Positions 1-7,658 of a DNA stretch of 41,668 nt are shown piece by piece. This DNA is from JBBIND01 sp037444075 (GTDB lineage Bacteria > Acidobacteriota > Terriglobia > Bryobacterales > Bryobacteraceae): NCBI GenBank assembly GCA_037444075.1, contig JBBIND010000033.1, positions 1 to 41,668 of the forward strand. Direction: 5' to 3'. The position numbers and the translations under genes are program-made. Numbering within the stretch: position 1 is the stretch's first letter; every line of letters begins with the position of its first letter. The notes beneath the pieces are model-generated. The model did no database searches. It was not told the DNA's origin and worked only from the letters and a program-made list of their open reading frames with translations.

Positions 1-16
1 CAAAGCAAAGAGTGAA

Positions 17-262
17 TTACGGCCAGAGCCGGGAATTGGCGAACGCTCTGCCGGAGCCGGATTTCAAGTATTGTTCGAACCTCGCTGCCTGTTCACGGTT
101 AGAGAAGGCGACATAGGTCCGAAGCTGCCACGGACGGAACTTCGAAGTATGCGAGACTCCGCCTTCGTTGTGCTTCGTTAGCCGCGCTTTGAGGTTCCCG
201 GTGAGGCCGACGTAGCGCTGCGCTGGACGGGACAGGCTTTGGAGCAGGTAGACATAATGCAC
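17..262 (-). CDS. GIY-YIG nuclease-superfamily protein (small, single domain)
   Basis: An 81-residue protein made of a single GIY-YIG domain. The N-terminus has the degenerate hallmark pair: VYLL at residues 4-7 for 'GIY' and YVGLT at 17-21 for 'YIG'. A basic stretch LKARLTKHN follows, holding the conserved Arg of the fold, and a Glu lies in the later EQYLK segment. Length matches the stand-alone UvrC-N-like/YhbQ-type proteins, whose substrates are mostly unknown; proteins of this class are presumed DNA-structure nucleases. It sits downstream of the tRNA-Ser gene on the same strand with about 100 bp between them. The reading frame is complete and ends at the TAA at 17-19. The family call is secure; a specific DNA repair role is inference. 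Confidence 0.85.
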   Translation of the reverse strand: MHYVYLLQSLSRPAQRYVGLTGNLKARLTKHNEGGVSHTSKFRPWQLRTYVAFSNREQAARFEQYLKSGSGRAFANSRLWP

Positions 263-312
263 GTTAAGAAGGTGGGGTGAAAGCGGAACACTCTCGCCCG
301 AGTAATTGGGAT

Positions 313-331
313 CGGGGCTGCCCCCGTTTTT
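313..331 (+). terminator. Terminator-like hairpin with T-run
   Basis: CGGGG (313-317), a 4-nt loop and CCCCG (322-326) are followed by five T residues on the plus strand. It looks like a rho-independent terminator for plus-strand transcription. No plus-strand gene ends here, so it may simply block antisense transcription into the tRNA gene, or be coincidental. On the minus strand, which carries the tRNA, the hairpin lacks a following T-run. Confidence 0.25.
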
Positions 332-363
332 GGCGTAGAGCCAGAGCCCAAGTTACAAGGGGG

Positions 364-453
364 TGGCGGAGAGAGAGGGATTCGAACCCTCGATAGAGTT
401 TCCCCTATACACGCTTTCCAAGCGTGCGCCTTCAGCCACTCGGCCATCTCTCC
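364..453 (-). tRNA. tRNA-Ser (anticodon GGA)
   Basis: On the minus strand the acceptor GGAGAGA (453-447) pairs with TCTCTCC (374-368), followed by discriminator G at 367 and an encoded CCA at 366-364. The anticodon stem CACGC/GCGTG encloses the loop TTGGAAA, so the anticodon is GGA (419-417), reading serine codons UCC and UCU. A T-arm with GAGGG-TTCGAAT-CCCTC and a long type II variable arm, as expected for tRNA-Ser, are visible. The gene ends about 100 bp before the GIY-YIG gene. Confidence 0.97.
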
Positions 454-464
454 CGGCGCCTTTT

Positions 465-1331
465 CTAGTTTAACGCGCCGCGGTTGAGGAAGTCCCGCAC
501 GCGTAGATACCACTCGGCGCCTTGCGGAACAGGCGCGCTTCGGTCGGCGCACCAGCTTTCCAGCCCCGTCTCCTCAAGCCCCAGACGCTGGACAAACGCC
601 TGCGTGATGGCTGTCTTGCCGCGCTGCAATTGGAGCGCCCTTGCCAGCATCATGTCCTGAGAGGCGTTCCGCCGGATCATGTGGCGGATACTCAACCCGG
701 GTGTCTGCACGCTTTCCTCGGCTCCGCACAAATAGCCGCGCAACGGCGCCAGAACCGGGGCATCCGCGGAAGCCGCAGGTCCGGGCAGGGGCGCCCGAAA
801 GGGGTGGGGCAGCGCAGGCGCCCGCGCCTCGACGATGCGCGCCTCCATGGGATACACCACCCATTGGTTGTTGATCAGCAATTGCGGCTCCACCTTGATC
901 CTCTCCACCGTCGCCGCCGACGGCACCCAGACATCCAGCCAAAAGGCTGCGATGCGCTGGTTCCTGACCGTCTGGTCCTCATCCGGCAGGATGCCGGAGT
1001 AAGGTTCGCGCACTTTGACCAACCTGTCCGGGACCCAGCCGTTGCCTGCTCGCCGGAAAATCTCCTTGTAAAGGGTGACCTTGACGGCATCCTCCGGATT
1101 CAGCCCGATGTAGAGTTCGTAGGGGGACTCGGGAGGCACCTCCACGATGACATGAAACGAGGTAAACGCGTTGCGGGCCATGGCGGGCGAAAGAATCTCG
1201 CGCGGAGGCTCGCCCCTGTCCGCCGCCACAATCCTGCCGAACGGATCCACCCGCTGGAATTCCGAATAGACGCGCAAGGATTGCGCGGCAGCCGGAAGCC
1301 CCAGCAGGCAGATCCAAACCAGATACTTCAC
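465..1331 (-). CDS. Secreted hypothetical protein, coupled to M16 peptidase
   Basis: A 288-residue protein that I do not recognise as a characterised family. It begins with a clear signal peptide (MKYLVWICLLGLPAAAQS) with likely cleavage after AAA or AAAQ, so it is exported. The mature part starts with a predicted beta-rich region (FTSFHVIVEV, YELYIGLNPEDAVKVTLYKE) of the kind seen in periplasmic beta-sandwich domains. Its C-terminal third is more helical (MMLARALQLQRGKTAITQAFVQRLG) and contains two Cys residues. Its ATG overlaps the TGA of the upstream M16 peptidase gene by 4 nt (ATGA at 1331-1328), so the two are almost certainly co-translated. A role with the periplasmic peptidase is inference from that overlap only. 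Confidence 0.8.
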   Translation of the reverse strand: MKYLVWICLLGLPAAAQSLRVYSEFQRVDPFGRIVAADRGEPPREILSPAMARNAFTSFHVIVEVPPESPYELYIGLNPEDAVKVTLYKEIFRRAGNGWVPDRLVKVREPYSGILPDEDQTVRNQRIAAFWLDVWVPSAATVERIKVEPQLLINNQWVVYPMEARIVEARAPALPHPFRAPLPGPAASADAPVLAPLRGYLCGAEESVQTPGLSIRHMIRRNASQDMMLARALQLQRGKTAITQAFVQRLGLEETGLESWCADRSAPVPQGAEWYLRVRDFLNRGALN

Positions 1332-4063
1332 TGCACGTGATTGCCGTCGGCGTCGATCAAGTGGAGTTCGCCGTAATTCAATTCGCGGATGCCGGCTTCA
1401 ATCTTGGCCCGGTCGCCGACAATCACCCACACGAGGTCCGACGGGCGGATGAGTTTCCTGGCGGCCGCTGCGAGTTGCTGCGTGGTCAGAGCGCGAATCA
1501 GGTCCGGATACTTGTCGTAGTAGTCATCCGGCAAGCCGTACTGCACGATGTCTCTGATTGATCCGGCCACCTGGCTCATCGTCTCGCGTGAACCCGGAAG
1601 CCGCAGCGTACGGTTCTCCTGGGCCTTGCTCAACTCGTCCGCGCTAGGCGGCTGATCTCCCAGGATCTGTTTGAATTCCTTGGCGATTTCGACCATCGTT
1701 TCCTTGGTCTTGTCGCCCTGCACCGGAGCGGTCGCCATGAACGGGCGCAGTCCGCGGGTTCCTATCAGCCCCGTACGGGCGCCATAGCTCCAGTGCTTGT
1801 CTTCGCGCAGGTTCATGTTGATCCGCGAAGTGAACATCCCGCCCAGGATGGTGTTGGCGGTCTCGAGCGCGATGTCGTCAGGGTCGGATTTGGGCGGCGC
1901 CAGGTGGGCGGCGACAACCACGGACTGCACCGAACCCGGACGGTCAATCAGGTACACCGCCGGCTTCACCGGTTGAGGCGCGGCGTGAATGTTCTTCTTG
2001 GGAACCTCGCCGGGCTTCCATCCCTGGAAGATCTTTTCGAGCTTGGGCGTGATTTCAGCAAGCCTGGTGTCCCCGACTACGATGAGCGTCGCGTTGTTCG
2101 GCTTGAACCAGGTCTCGTGGAACTTGGCCAGCATCGCGCGGGTCATTTTCGCCACCGAAGCTTCCGTGCCCGAACCCGTCATCGGATTGCTGTAGGCATG
2201 GCCTTTGCCGTAGAGCAAAGACGGCAGCACACGCATGGTCATGCTGGTCGGCTGGCTCTTCTCGCGCTGAATACCGGCCAGCGTCTGCTTCTGCAAACGG
2301 CGGAAATCCTGTTCCGGGAAGGACGGATTCAGGATGACATCCGCGAAGATCTCGAGCGACGCGTCCAGATTCGCTTTCAACGCCGATAGCGAAACCGAGG
2401 ACAGGTCAATATTGGAATCCGTGCTGAGCGTGGCGCCGAGTCCTTCTAGCTGCTCACTGATTTCCAGGCTCTTGCGCGTCTTGGTGCCCTCATCCAGCAT
2501 GGACAGGGCGAATTGCGCGGTCCCCGGCGAGGCAAGCTGGTCCGCGGCGTAACCCGCGTCCACGAGCAGGCTGAAGTTGACCACCGGGATGGTGCTGCGC
2601 TCCGCCAGGATCACCTTCAAGCCGTTCGAGAGCGTTGCCCGCTGCGTCCTCGGCAGCACAAACGGGGGCGCCTGCGCGGCGTCGGGCACCTTGGAACGGT
2701 CCGCGTCTTTGCCGGTGGCCTTGAGATTGCCAAAGGGGTGTACTTCGAGGATGAAGACGCCGTCAGAAAGCCACCGCTGCGCGATTTCCTTCACTTCGGC
2801 CACGCCCGCCTGCTGGCGGTTCCTCAGACTGCTCCGGAAGGCGCCCGGGTCGCCGGCCAGGACTTGCCCTCGCGCCAACACGTCGGACTTGCCGCCGAAA
2901 CCGCCGACTCGCTCCACGCCCCGCAGGAAAGCTGCCGTGTAGCGCGTCTTGACCAGCCTCAACTCCTCGGCGGTGGGGCCGGTGGCCAGAAATTTCGCCA
3001 CCTCCTCGTCCACGGCGCGTTCCACCCGGGATAGCTCCACTCCCGGCCTCGCCGTGGCTTGCACCGTGAACTGCCCGGCGATTTCATTGCTGCTGGCGAA
3101 AACCGCCACATCCGTGGCGATCTGGTCCGTGTAGACCAGTCTTCGATACAGGCGGCTCGTGCGGCCTCCGCCGAGCACTGCGGCGGCCAGCGAAAGCACG
3201 TCATTATCCACCGTGTTCGCTCCGGGCACGTTCCAGATCTTATACAGCCGCGCCTGCGGGACGCGGTCCTGCATGGTCATGCGCCTGGATCCCTCCATCT
3301 TGGCGATCCAGGCGCGCTGCTTCGGAACGGGCGGTCCGGGAGCGATGGAACCGAAGAACTTCTGTACTTTTTCGCGCGCCGTCTTCACGTCGATGTCGCC
3401 CGCCAGCACGATGGTGGCGTTCGAAGGCCCGTAGTAGGTGCGGAACCACTCCCGCACGTCCTCCAGCGTGGCGGCGTTGAGGTCCTCCATCGAGCCAATC
3501 ACACTCCAGGAGTAAGGGTGCCCCGGCGGGTACGTGTTCTCCACGATGGTGCTGTAGACCAAACCGTAGGGCTGGTTTTCGCCCTGCCTCTTCTCGTTCT
3601 GCACCACGCCGCGCTGCTCATCGAGCTTGGCCTGGTCCACGGCGCCCAGCAGGTGCCCCATGCGGTCTGACTCCATCCACAGGACGGTATCCAGGGCGGA
3701 CGTGGGAACGGTCTGGAAGTAGTTGGTGCGGTCCACGTTCGTGGTTCCGTTCAGGTCCGTGGCGCCCAGGCGTTCGAGGACTTTGAAGTAGTCCTGGTTG
3801 TAATTCTCCGTGCCGTTGAACATGAGGTGTTCAAACAGGTGCGCAAAGCCGGTCTTGCCCTTTTTCTCGTTCTTTGAACCCACGTGGTACCACACGTTTA
3901 CGGCCACGATGGGGGCTTTGCGGTCCTCGTGCACAACGACTGTCAAGCCGTTGTCCAGGACAAACCTTTCGAATGGGATATCGATGTTGATGTCTTGCGC
4001 CGGCGCCACTGTGGCCACAGCGAGAATAACTGCCAGGAAAGGCAGAACTGCTCCTCGAATCAT
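1328..4063 (-). CDS. Periplasmic M16 family zinc metallopeptidase
   Basis: A 911-residue two-unit M16 (pitrilysin/insulinase-type) peptidase with an N-terminal signal peptide (about residues 1-22, ending VAPAQ). The inverted zinc motif HxxEH is HLFEH at residues 75-79, and the third ligand is likely Glu157 in VVQNEK, about 78 residues later as usual in this family. The C-terminal half is a second M16 fold beginning near ATLSNGLKVILAE and lacks HxxEH, matching the active-plus-inactive arrangement of bacterial M16 peptidases. Such enzymes degrade small peptides in the periplasm. A ribosome binding site (AGGAG, 9 nt before the ATG at 4063) supports the start. It is followed with a 4-nt overlap by the secreted hypothetical gene. 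Confidence 0.93.
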   Translation of the reverse strand: MIRGAVLPFLAVILAVATVAPAQDINIDIPFERFVLDNGLTVVVHEDRKAPIVAVNVWYHVGSKNEKKGKTGFAHLFEHLMFNGTENYNQDYFKVLERLGATDLNGTTNVDRTNYFQTVPTSALDTVLWMESDRMGHLLGAVDQAKLDEQRGVVQNEKRQGENQPYGLVYSTIVENTYPPGHPYSWSVIGSMEDLNAATLEDVREWFRTYYGPSNATIVLAGDIDVKTAREKVQKFFGSIAPGPPVPKQRAWIAKMEGSRRMTMQDRVPQARLYKIWNVPGANTVDNDVLSLAAAVLGGGRTSRLYRRLVYTDQIATDVAVFASSNEIAGQFTVQATARPGVELSRVERAVDEEVAKFLATGPTAEELRLVKTRYTAAFLRGVERVGGFGGKSDVLARGQVLAGDPGAFRSSLRNRQQAGVAEVKEIAQRWLSDGVFILEVHPFGNLKATGKDADRSKVPDAAQAPPFVLPRTQRATLSNGLKVILAERSTIPVVNFSLLVDAGYAADQLASPGTAQFALSMLDEGTKTRKSLEISEQLEGLGATLSTDSNIDLSSVSLSALKANLDASLEIFADVILNPSFPEQDFRRLQKQTLAGIQREKSQPTSMTMRVLPSLLYGKGHAYSNPMTGSGTEASVAKMTRAMLAKFHETWFKPNNATLIVVGDTRLAEITPKLEKIFQGWKPGEVPKKNIHAAPQPVKPAVYLIDRPGSVQSVVVAAHLAPPKSDPDDIALETANTILGGMFTSRINMNLREDKHWSYGARTGLIGTRGLRPFMATAPVQGDKTKETMVEIAKEFKQILGDQPPSADELSKAQENRTLRLPGSRETMSQVAGSIRDIVQYGLPDDYYDKYPDLIRALTTQQLAAAARKLIRPSDLVWVIVGDRAKIEAGIRELNYGELHLIDADGNHVQ

Positions 4064-4105
4064 ATGCGTTGACTCCTGAACCAGGCTGGAACTCGGCGGG
4101 CGCCA

Positions 4106-5557
4106 CTAAGGTTGCAGGCGGCCGCCTGCCCAGAGGATCGCGTTCCGTACGAGCCTCCGGTACCCTATGTGCACATGCGCCCAGCGGTCATGGCCTAACT
4201 GTATGTATACCACCCGCGCCCTGGCGTAGGGGCTGACCCAGGCCACAATGGGGTCGGAGGTAGGGTGACTGGTCCGCAGCAGGGGCCGCACTTCGGGCGA
4301 AATCCACATACCTTTGTACGTTTCGTCCCAGATGTGCAGAGGGCCCACACCCGCCGTGACGGGGTGCTGAGCAGCGACTTCCACGGACAGTTCTACATCG
4401 TGCTTATAGGTGGAAGCAGGCAAATCGCCCTCGGCTTTCAACAGGTAACGCCCGCCCACCAGGTCACGGTACCAGGGCCAAGCTTGGTAGCTGGCAATGG
4501 CGTGATGCAGAACCACCACGCCTCCCCCGCCCTCCACATACGCCTGGAAGTTCTTCTTCTCCTCCTCGCTGATGTCCTGCACCATGTCATAGAGCACCAG
4601 CACGTCCGTGCGCGGGCGCAGGTCGCGGCGGTAGGCGGAGGGAGCGAAGACGACATTGGGCGCCAAGTCGGGCTGATCTTCAAACAGTCCATAGAAGGAC
4701 GGCTGGAAATCGTGCCCGGCGGTGACCACCTGCACGCGCAGTGGGTTCGCCTGCCTGCGATGCGGCCTGGCATCCGCTGAAAGAGTGACCTTTCCAGTGG
4801 CCGCCCACTCGGTTCCGCGGGCCAGCGTGGCGGCGAAGCCAGGCGCCTGCATGGCGGAGGTGTCATGGCCCAGGGCTGTGTGGAATACCCTGCCCTTGCC
4901 GTGTTCGACGGTCCAAAGGATGGGCTCTTCCTTGCCTGTGCCGTTCATCTTAGGGTCGTCGTAGGCAGTCGCCAGGATGCGGGCGTGCGGCTTCATGCGG
5001 AAGTTATGGTAGAGCTCGTCGCTGATCAGGAAGCTCTCCTCCATGCCGCGGGCGATGGGGTGTTCGCGATCAGTGAATTTCACGCGAAAAACGTGGCGCC
5101 GGCCGTGGCCCGTGCGCGGAGCCTCGGCGGACCAGCTCGCGCCCACCATTTCGGCGTACTGCGGCCAGGGCGGCTCGAACCGCCCGGTCCGGGTCATGCG
5201 CTCCCCGAGCACCTCCATGGTCCCGAAGGCGTAGCTGGCCGCATGGATGATGACCAGCCCTTTGCCCGAGCGCACGAAGCTCTCAAGCGCCTCCTCGGCG
5301 GCGCCCGTCCAGCGTGGCCCGTTGTAATCGGAGACCACCACGTCATACTGCGCCAGAATCTGCGCGTTGAGGCCGGCCGGTTCCTCCGTCAGCCGCACCT
5401 CGAAACGCCCGGCGCGTTCCAGAATCTCGCGGATGACGGGCGCGGTGGAGCGCCAGTCATGGTTGTTGAAACCCGACAGGAAGAGGACCTTCAAAGGCTG
5501 CTCGGCGGCCGTCGCCACGCCTGCCAGCAGGAGCGCCGGGACTAGCGCCCTACGCAT
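4106..5557 (-). CDS. Secreted protein with two ThuA-like domains
   Basis: A 483-residue protein with a signal peptide (residues 1-18, ending TAA). Two ThuA-like (class I glutamine amidotransferase-like fold) domains occur in tandem. The first starts at LKVLFLSGFNNHDW and has the family-typical stretch VRSGKGLVIIHAASYAFG; the second starts near LRVQVVTAGHDF and has VEGGGGVVVLHHAIASY. ThuA was named from trehalose utilisation and has been linked to keto-trehalose processing, but most secreted acidobacterial and planctomycete members are uncharacterised. The start codon overlaps the end of the sugar isomerase gene by 8 nt (ATGCGTAG), so it is the last gene of a three-gene unit. A role in processing an oxidised sugar is inference. 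Confidence 0.88.
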   Translation of the reverse strand: MRRALVPALLLAGVATAAEQPLKVLFLSGFNNHDWRSTAPVIREILERAGRFEVRLTEEPAGLNAQILAQYDVVVSDYNGPRWTGAAEEALESFVRSGKGLVIIHAASYAFGTMEVLGERMTRTGRFEPPWPQYAEMVGASWSAEAPRTGHGRRHVFRVKFTDREHPIARGMEESFLISDELYHNFRMKPHARILATAYDDPKMNGTGKEEPILWTVEHGKGRVFHTALGHDTSAMQAPGFAATLARGTEWAATGKVTLSADARPHRRQANPLRVQVVTAGHDFQPSFYGLFEDQPDLAPNVVFAPSAYRRDLRPRTDVLVLYDMVQDISEEEKKNFQAYVEGGGGVVVLHHAIASYQAWPWYRDLVGGRYLLKAEGDLPASTYKHDVELSVEVAAQHPVTAGVGPLHIWDETYKGMWISPEVRPLLRTSHPTSDPIVAWVSPYARARVVYIQLGHDRWAHVHIGYRRLVRNAILWAGGRLQP

Positions 5558-6398
5558 GAGCCGCTCCCTGCGCCGCCGCCAGCACCGAACGCAGATGGGC
5601 CAGGCTGCGCTCCGCCTGCGCTGAAGTCCCGCACTCCACCGAGAGGACTCCCTGGTACCCGGCTGTCTGAAGAATATTCACCACACGCGCCCAGTCGACG
5701 ACTCCGTCTCCGCAAGCGCAACCCACGGCCGTGCCGGTGACTTTGCCGCGCTCCTCGTCAGATTGCTGCACGCTGATGTCCTTGGCGTGCACGTGCACCA
5801 GCAGGTCCGCGACGGCCTCGAGCCCTTCGTAGGGATCCGCGCCGCCCAGCCAGGCGTTACCAGTATCGTAGTTGACGCGCAGGCACGGTGAGGACACCAG
5901 CCGGGCAATCCGCAGGAGCCCGTCAGTGGTACGCGTAATGCTCTGGTGCGGCTCAATGCCAATGAGGATGTTGTGCCGTTCAGCGAAGCCCAGCACCCGC
6001 GTGAGCGTGTACTTCATGACCGTGAAGGCCTCTTCCATGCTGAGGTAGTCCTGATAAATGCCTTCGTCGGTGTTCACCACGGGCGCGCCGAGGGCGGCCG
6101 CGAAACGCACGGCCTTCTGGAGGTACGGCACGCTGATCTCCGGGCGCATCAGCGGGCAATGCGCGCTGAGCCCGCTGGCCTTGAGATTGTGGCGGTCCAG
6201 CAGTTCCTTGATTTCCAGCGGGTCCTCGTCCATGGACACCGAGTGGAAGTAACCCGCCTCGCTGAGCAGCTCCCGGCCGTTGTGAACCATGGGCTCCACC
6301 CAGGCAAAGCCCAATTCGGCCGCTCGTTGTATGCCCGCCGCGAAGGGCTTGTCCTCCGAGCGGATGAATTCCATGTTGATGCCGACTTCAATGCTCAT
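5550..6398 (-). CDS. Sugar phosphate isomerase/epimerase (xylose isomerase-like TIM barrel)
   Basis: A 282-residue AP-endonuclease-2/xylose-isomerase-like TIM barrel. Typical motifs include the start MSIEVGINMEF, GIEPHQS with a metal-binding Glu, VNYDTGNAWLGG, LVHVHAKD with metal-binding His residues, and the late SVECGTS with another Glu. Members isomerise or epimerise sugars or sugar-like ketoses, and the exact substrate cannot be read here. I chose the ATG at 6398 because it forms an ATGA overlap with the TGA of the oxidoreductase gene and has AGGA about 9 nt upstream; a longer frame would add seven residues from an ATG at 6419. No signal peptide is seen, so this one appears cytoplasmic while its two partners look exported. 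Confidence 0.88.
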   Translation of the reverse strand: MSIEVGINMEFIRSEDKPFAAGIQRAAELGFAWVEPMVHNGRELLSEAGYFHSVSMDEDPLEIKELLDRHNLKASGLSAHCPLMRPEISVPYLQKAVRFAAALGAPVVNTDEGIYQDYLSMEEAFTVMKYTLTRVLGFAERHNILIGIEPHQSITRTTDGLLRIARLVSSPCLRVNYDTGNAWLGGADPYEGLEAVADLLVHVHAKDISVQQSDEERGKVTGTAVGCACGDGVVDWARVVNILQTAGYQGVLSVECGTSAQAERSLAHLRSVLAAAQGAAHA

Positions 6399-7582
6399 AC
6401 GTCCCATTCCTTTCTCCATTCCACGCGGTTCCTGGATAGATAGGCGATGTTGCCGATGTGACAGGCCATGGCTCCGTAGTGGCCATCCACGACGTTGGCG
6501 TTCGGTTCCTTGCGGCTGCGGATGCAGTCCAGCCAGTTCGCCATGTGGGCTTCCTCGGACGACCCCCCGGACGTGATGTCGGCGTCCGGCTTGCCCGCTC
6601 CTGCGGGAATGAACCGGTAGCCGCGGCGGAAAATCGAGAGACGCCCGCCGCTGCCCATGAAGACGATGTCGGCCGCCTCGCGCCCGATCATGTCCGTGAT
6701 GGTGGCCTCAAAAGTCACGTTGATCTTCTCCGGGTAGTCCAGAATGAAGTTGACGTTGTCGGGCGTGTCCCGGCCGTCGTTGTGCTGGTAAATTCCACCG
6801 AGCGCCACCGCCGAGACCGGCCTGCTCAGGCCCAGATACCACATCACGACGTCCACCATGTGCACGAACAGCCCGCCGGTTTGGCCGCCGGTCGAGAAAT
6901 CCCAATAAGCAAAACGATTAAAGTAGCGCTTCGGGTCCCAGGGAATCTCCGGCAGCCAACCCAGGACGGCTTTCCAGTCCAGCCCCGGAGGCTTGGTCTC
7001 CATGCCGGGCGGCACCGGTGTCAGGTAGCCTCCATTGGCGTTCCAGATGGTGCGCACCATGTGCACTTTGCCGATGAGCCCGCTGTCAAAGAACCGCTGT
7101 TTGGCCTCGATGAAGTGTGCCATGCTGCGCTGTTGCACGCCGACCTGCACGACGCGCTTGTGACGCCTGGTGGCTTCAACGACGGGCTTCCCCTGCTCCG
7201 GCAGAGAGGTCATGGGTTTCTCGACGAAGACATCCTTGCCGGCGGCGCAGGCGTCCACCGTCATGACGGCGTGCGTATGATCCAGCGTCGCCACGATGAC
7301 GCCGTCGATATCCTTGTGGTCGAGCAACCTGCGGTAATCGCCGTAGCGCGCCACGGCGGTTCCGGCAACCTCCGCCGCTTTGTCCCGCCTCACATCCCAG
7401 GCGTCACACACGGCTACCCATTCGATTCCGCCGGCTTTGTTGGCCGCGCGCATCAGGTAAGAGCCGCGGCTGCCTGTGCCGATGATGCCTAACCGGACGC
7501 GGTCATTGGCTCCCAGGATGCGGGTCGCCGAAGCCGCCGCAGTGCCGGCCATGAAGTGTCGCCGCGAAAGGCCGTTTCCCAT
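6395..7582 (-). CDS. Gfo/Idh/MocA family oxidoreductase with Tat signal
   Basis: A 395-residue NAD(P)-dependent oxidoreductase. The N-terminus has a Tat signal (SRRHFMAGTAAASATRILGA), consistent with export in the folded state with bound cofactor. The Rossmann motif GIIGTGSRG lies at about residues 33-41 and the family EKP motif at 121-123 (VFVEKPM), with Lys122 the usual catalytic lysine. The C-terminal sheet domain includes the GGQTGGLFVHMVDVVMWYLG segment typical of acidobacterial and planctomycete members. It heads the unit oxidoreductase - isomerase - ThuA and has a good ribosome binding site (AGGGGG, 8 nt upstream). Family members oxidise or dehydrate sugars and inositols; the substrate here is unknown. 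Confidence 0.92.
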   Translation of the reverse strand: MGNGLSRRHFMAGTAAASATRILGANDRVRLGIIGTGSRGSYLMRAANKAGGIEWVAVCDAWDVRRDKAAEVAGTAVARYGDYRRLLDHKDIDGVIVATLDHTHAVMTVDACAAGKDVFVEKPMTSLPEQGKPVVEATRRHKRVVQVGVQQRSMAHFIEAKQRFFDSGLIGKVHMVRTIWNANGGYLTPVPPGMETKPPGLDWKAVLGWLPEIPWDPKRYFNRFAYWDFSTGGQTGGLFVHMVDVVMWYLGLSRPVSAVALGGIYQHNDGRDTPDNVNFILDYPEKINVTFEATITDMIGREAADIVFMGSGGRLSIFRRGYRFIPAGAGKPDADITSGGSSEEAHMANWLDCIRSRKEPNANVVDGHYGAMACHIGNIAYLSRNRVEWRKEWDV

Positions 7583-7658
7583 CCAATACCCCCTTCGGTC
7601 CGCAAAAGCACCCTATATTCTTTCACGGAACTTCCGCGGATGGGACGCGGTGAGCCGT

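Noticed and set aside
178..552. Open frame of 124 codons on the minus strand across the tRNA gene, containing MAEWLKAHAWK
   Set aside because: This is the well-known spurious translation of a tRNA-Ser gene; the tRNA structure explains the sequence.
522..1340. Plus-strand open frame of 272 codons opposite the secreted hypothetical gene
   Set aside because: Low-complexity Arg/His/Pro-rich composition typical of antisense frames in high-GC DNA; the minus-strand frame has a signal peptide and coupled start.
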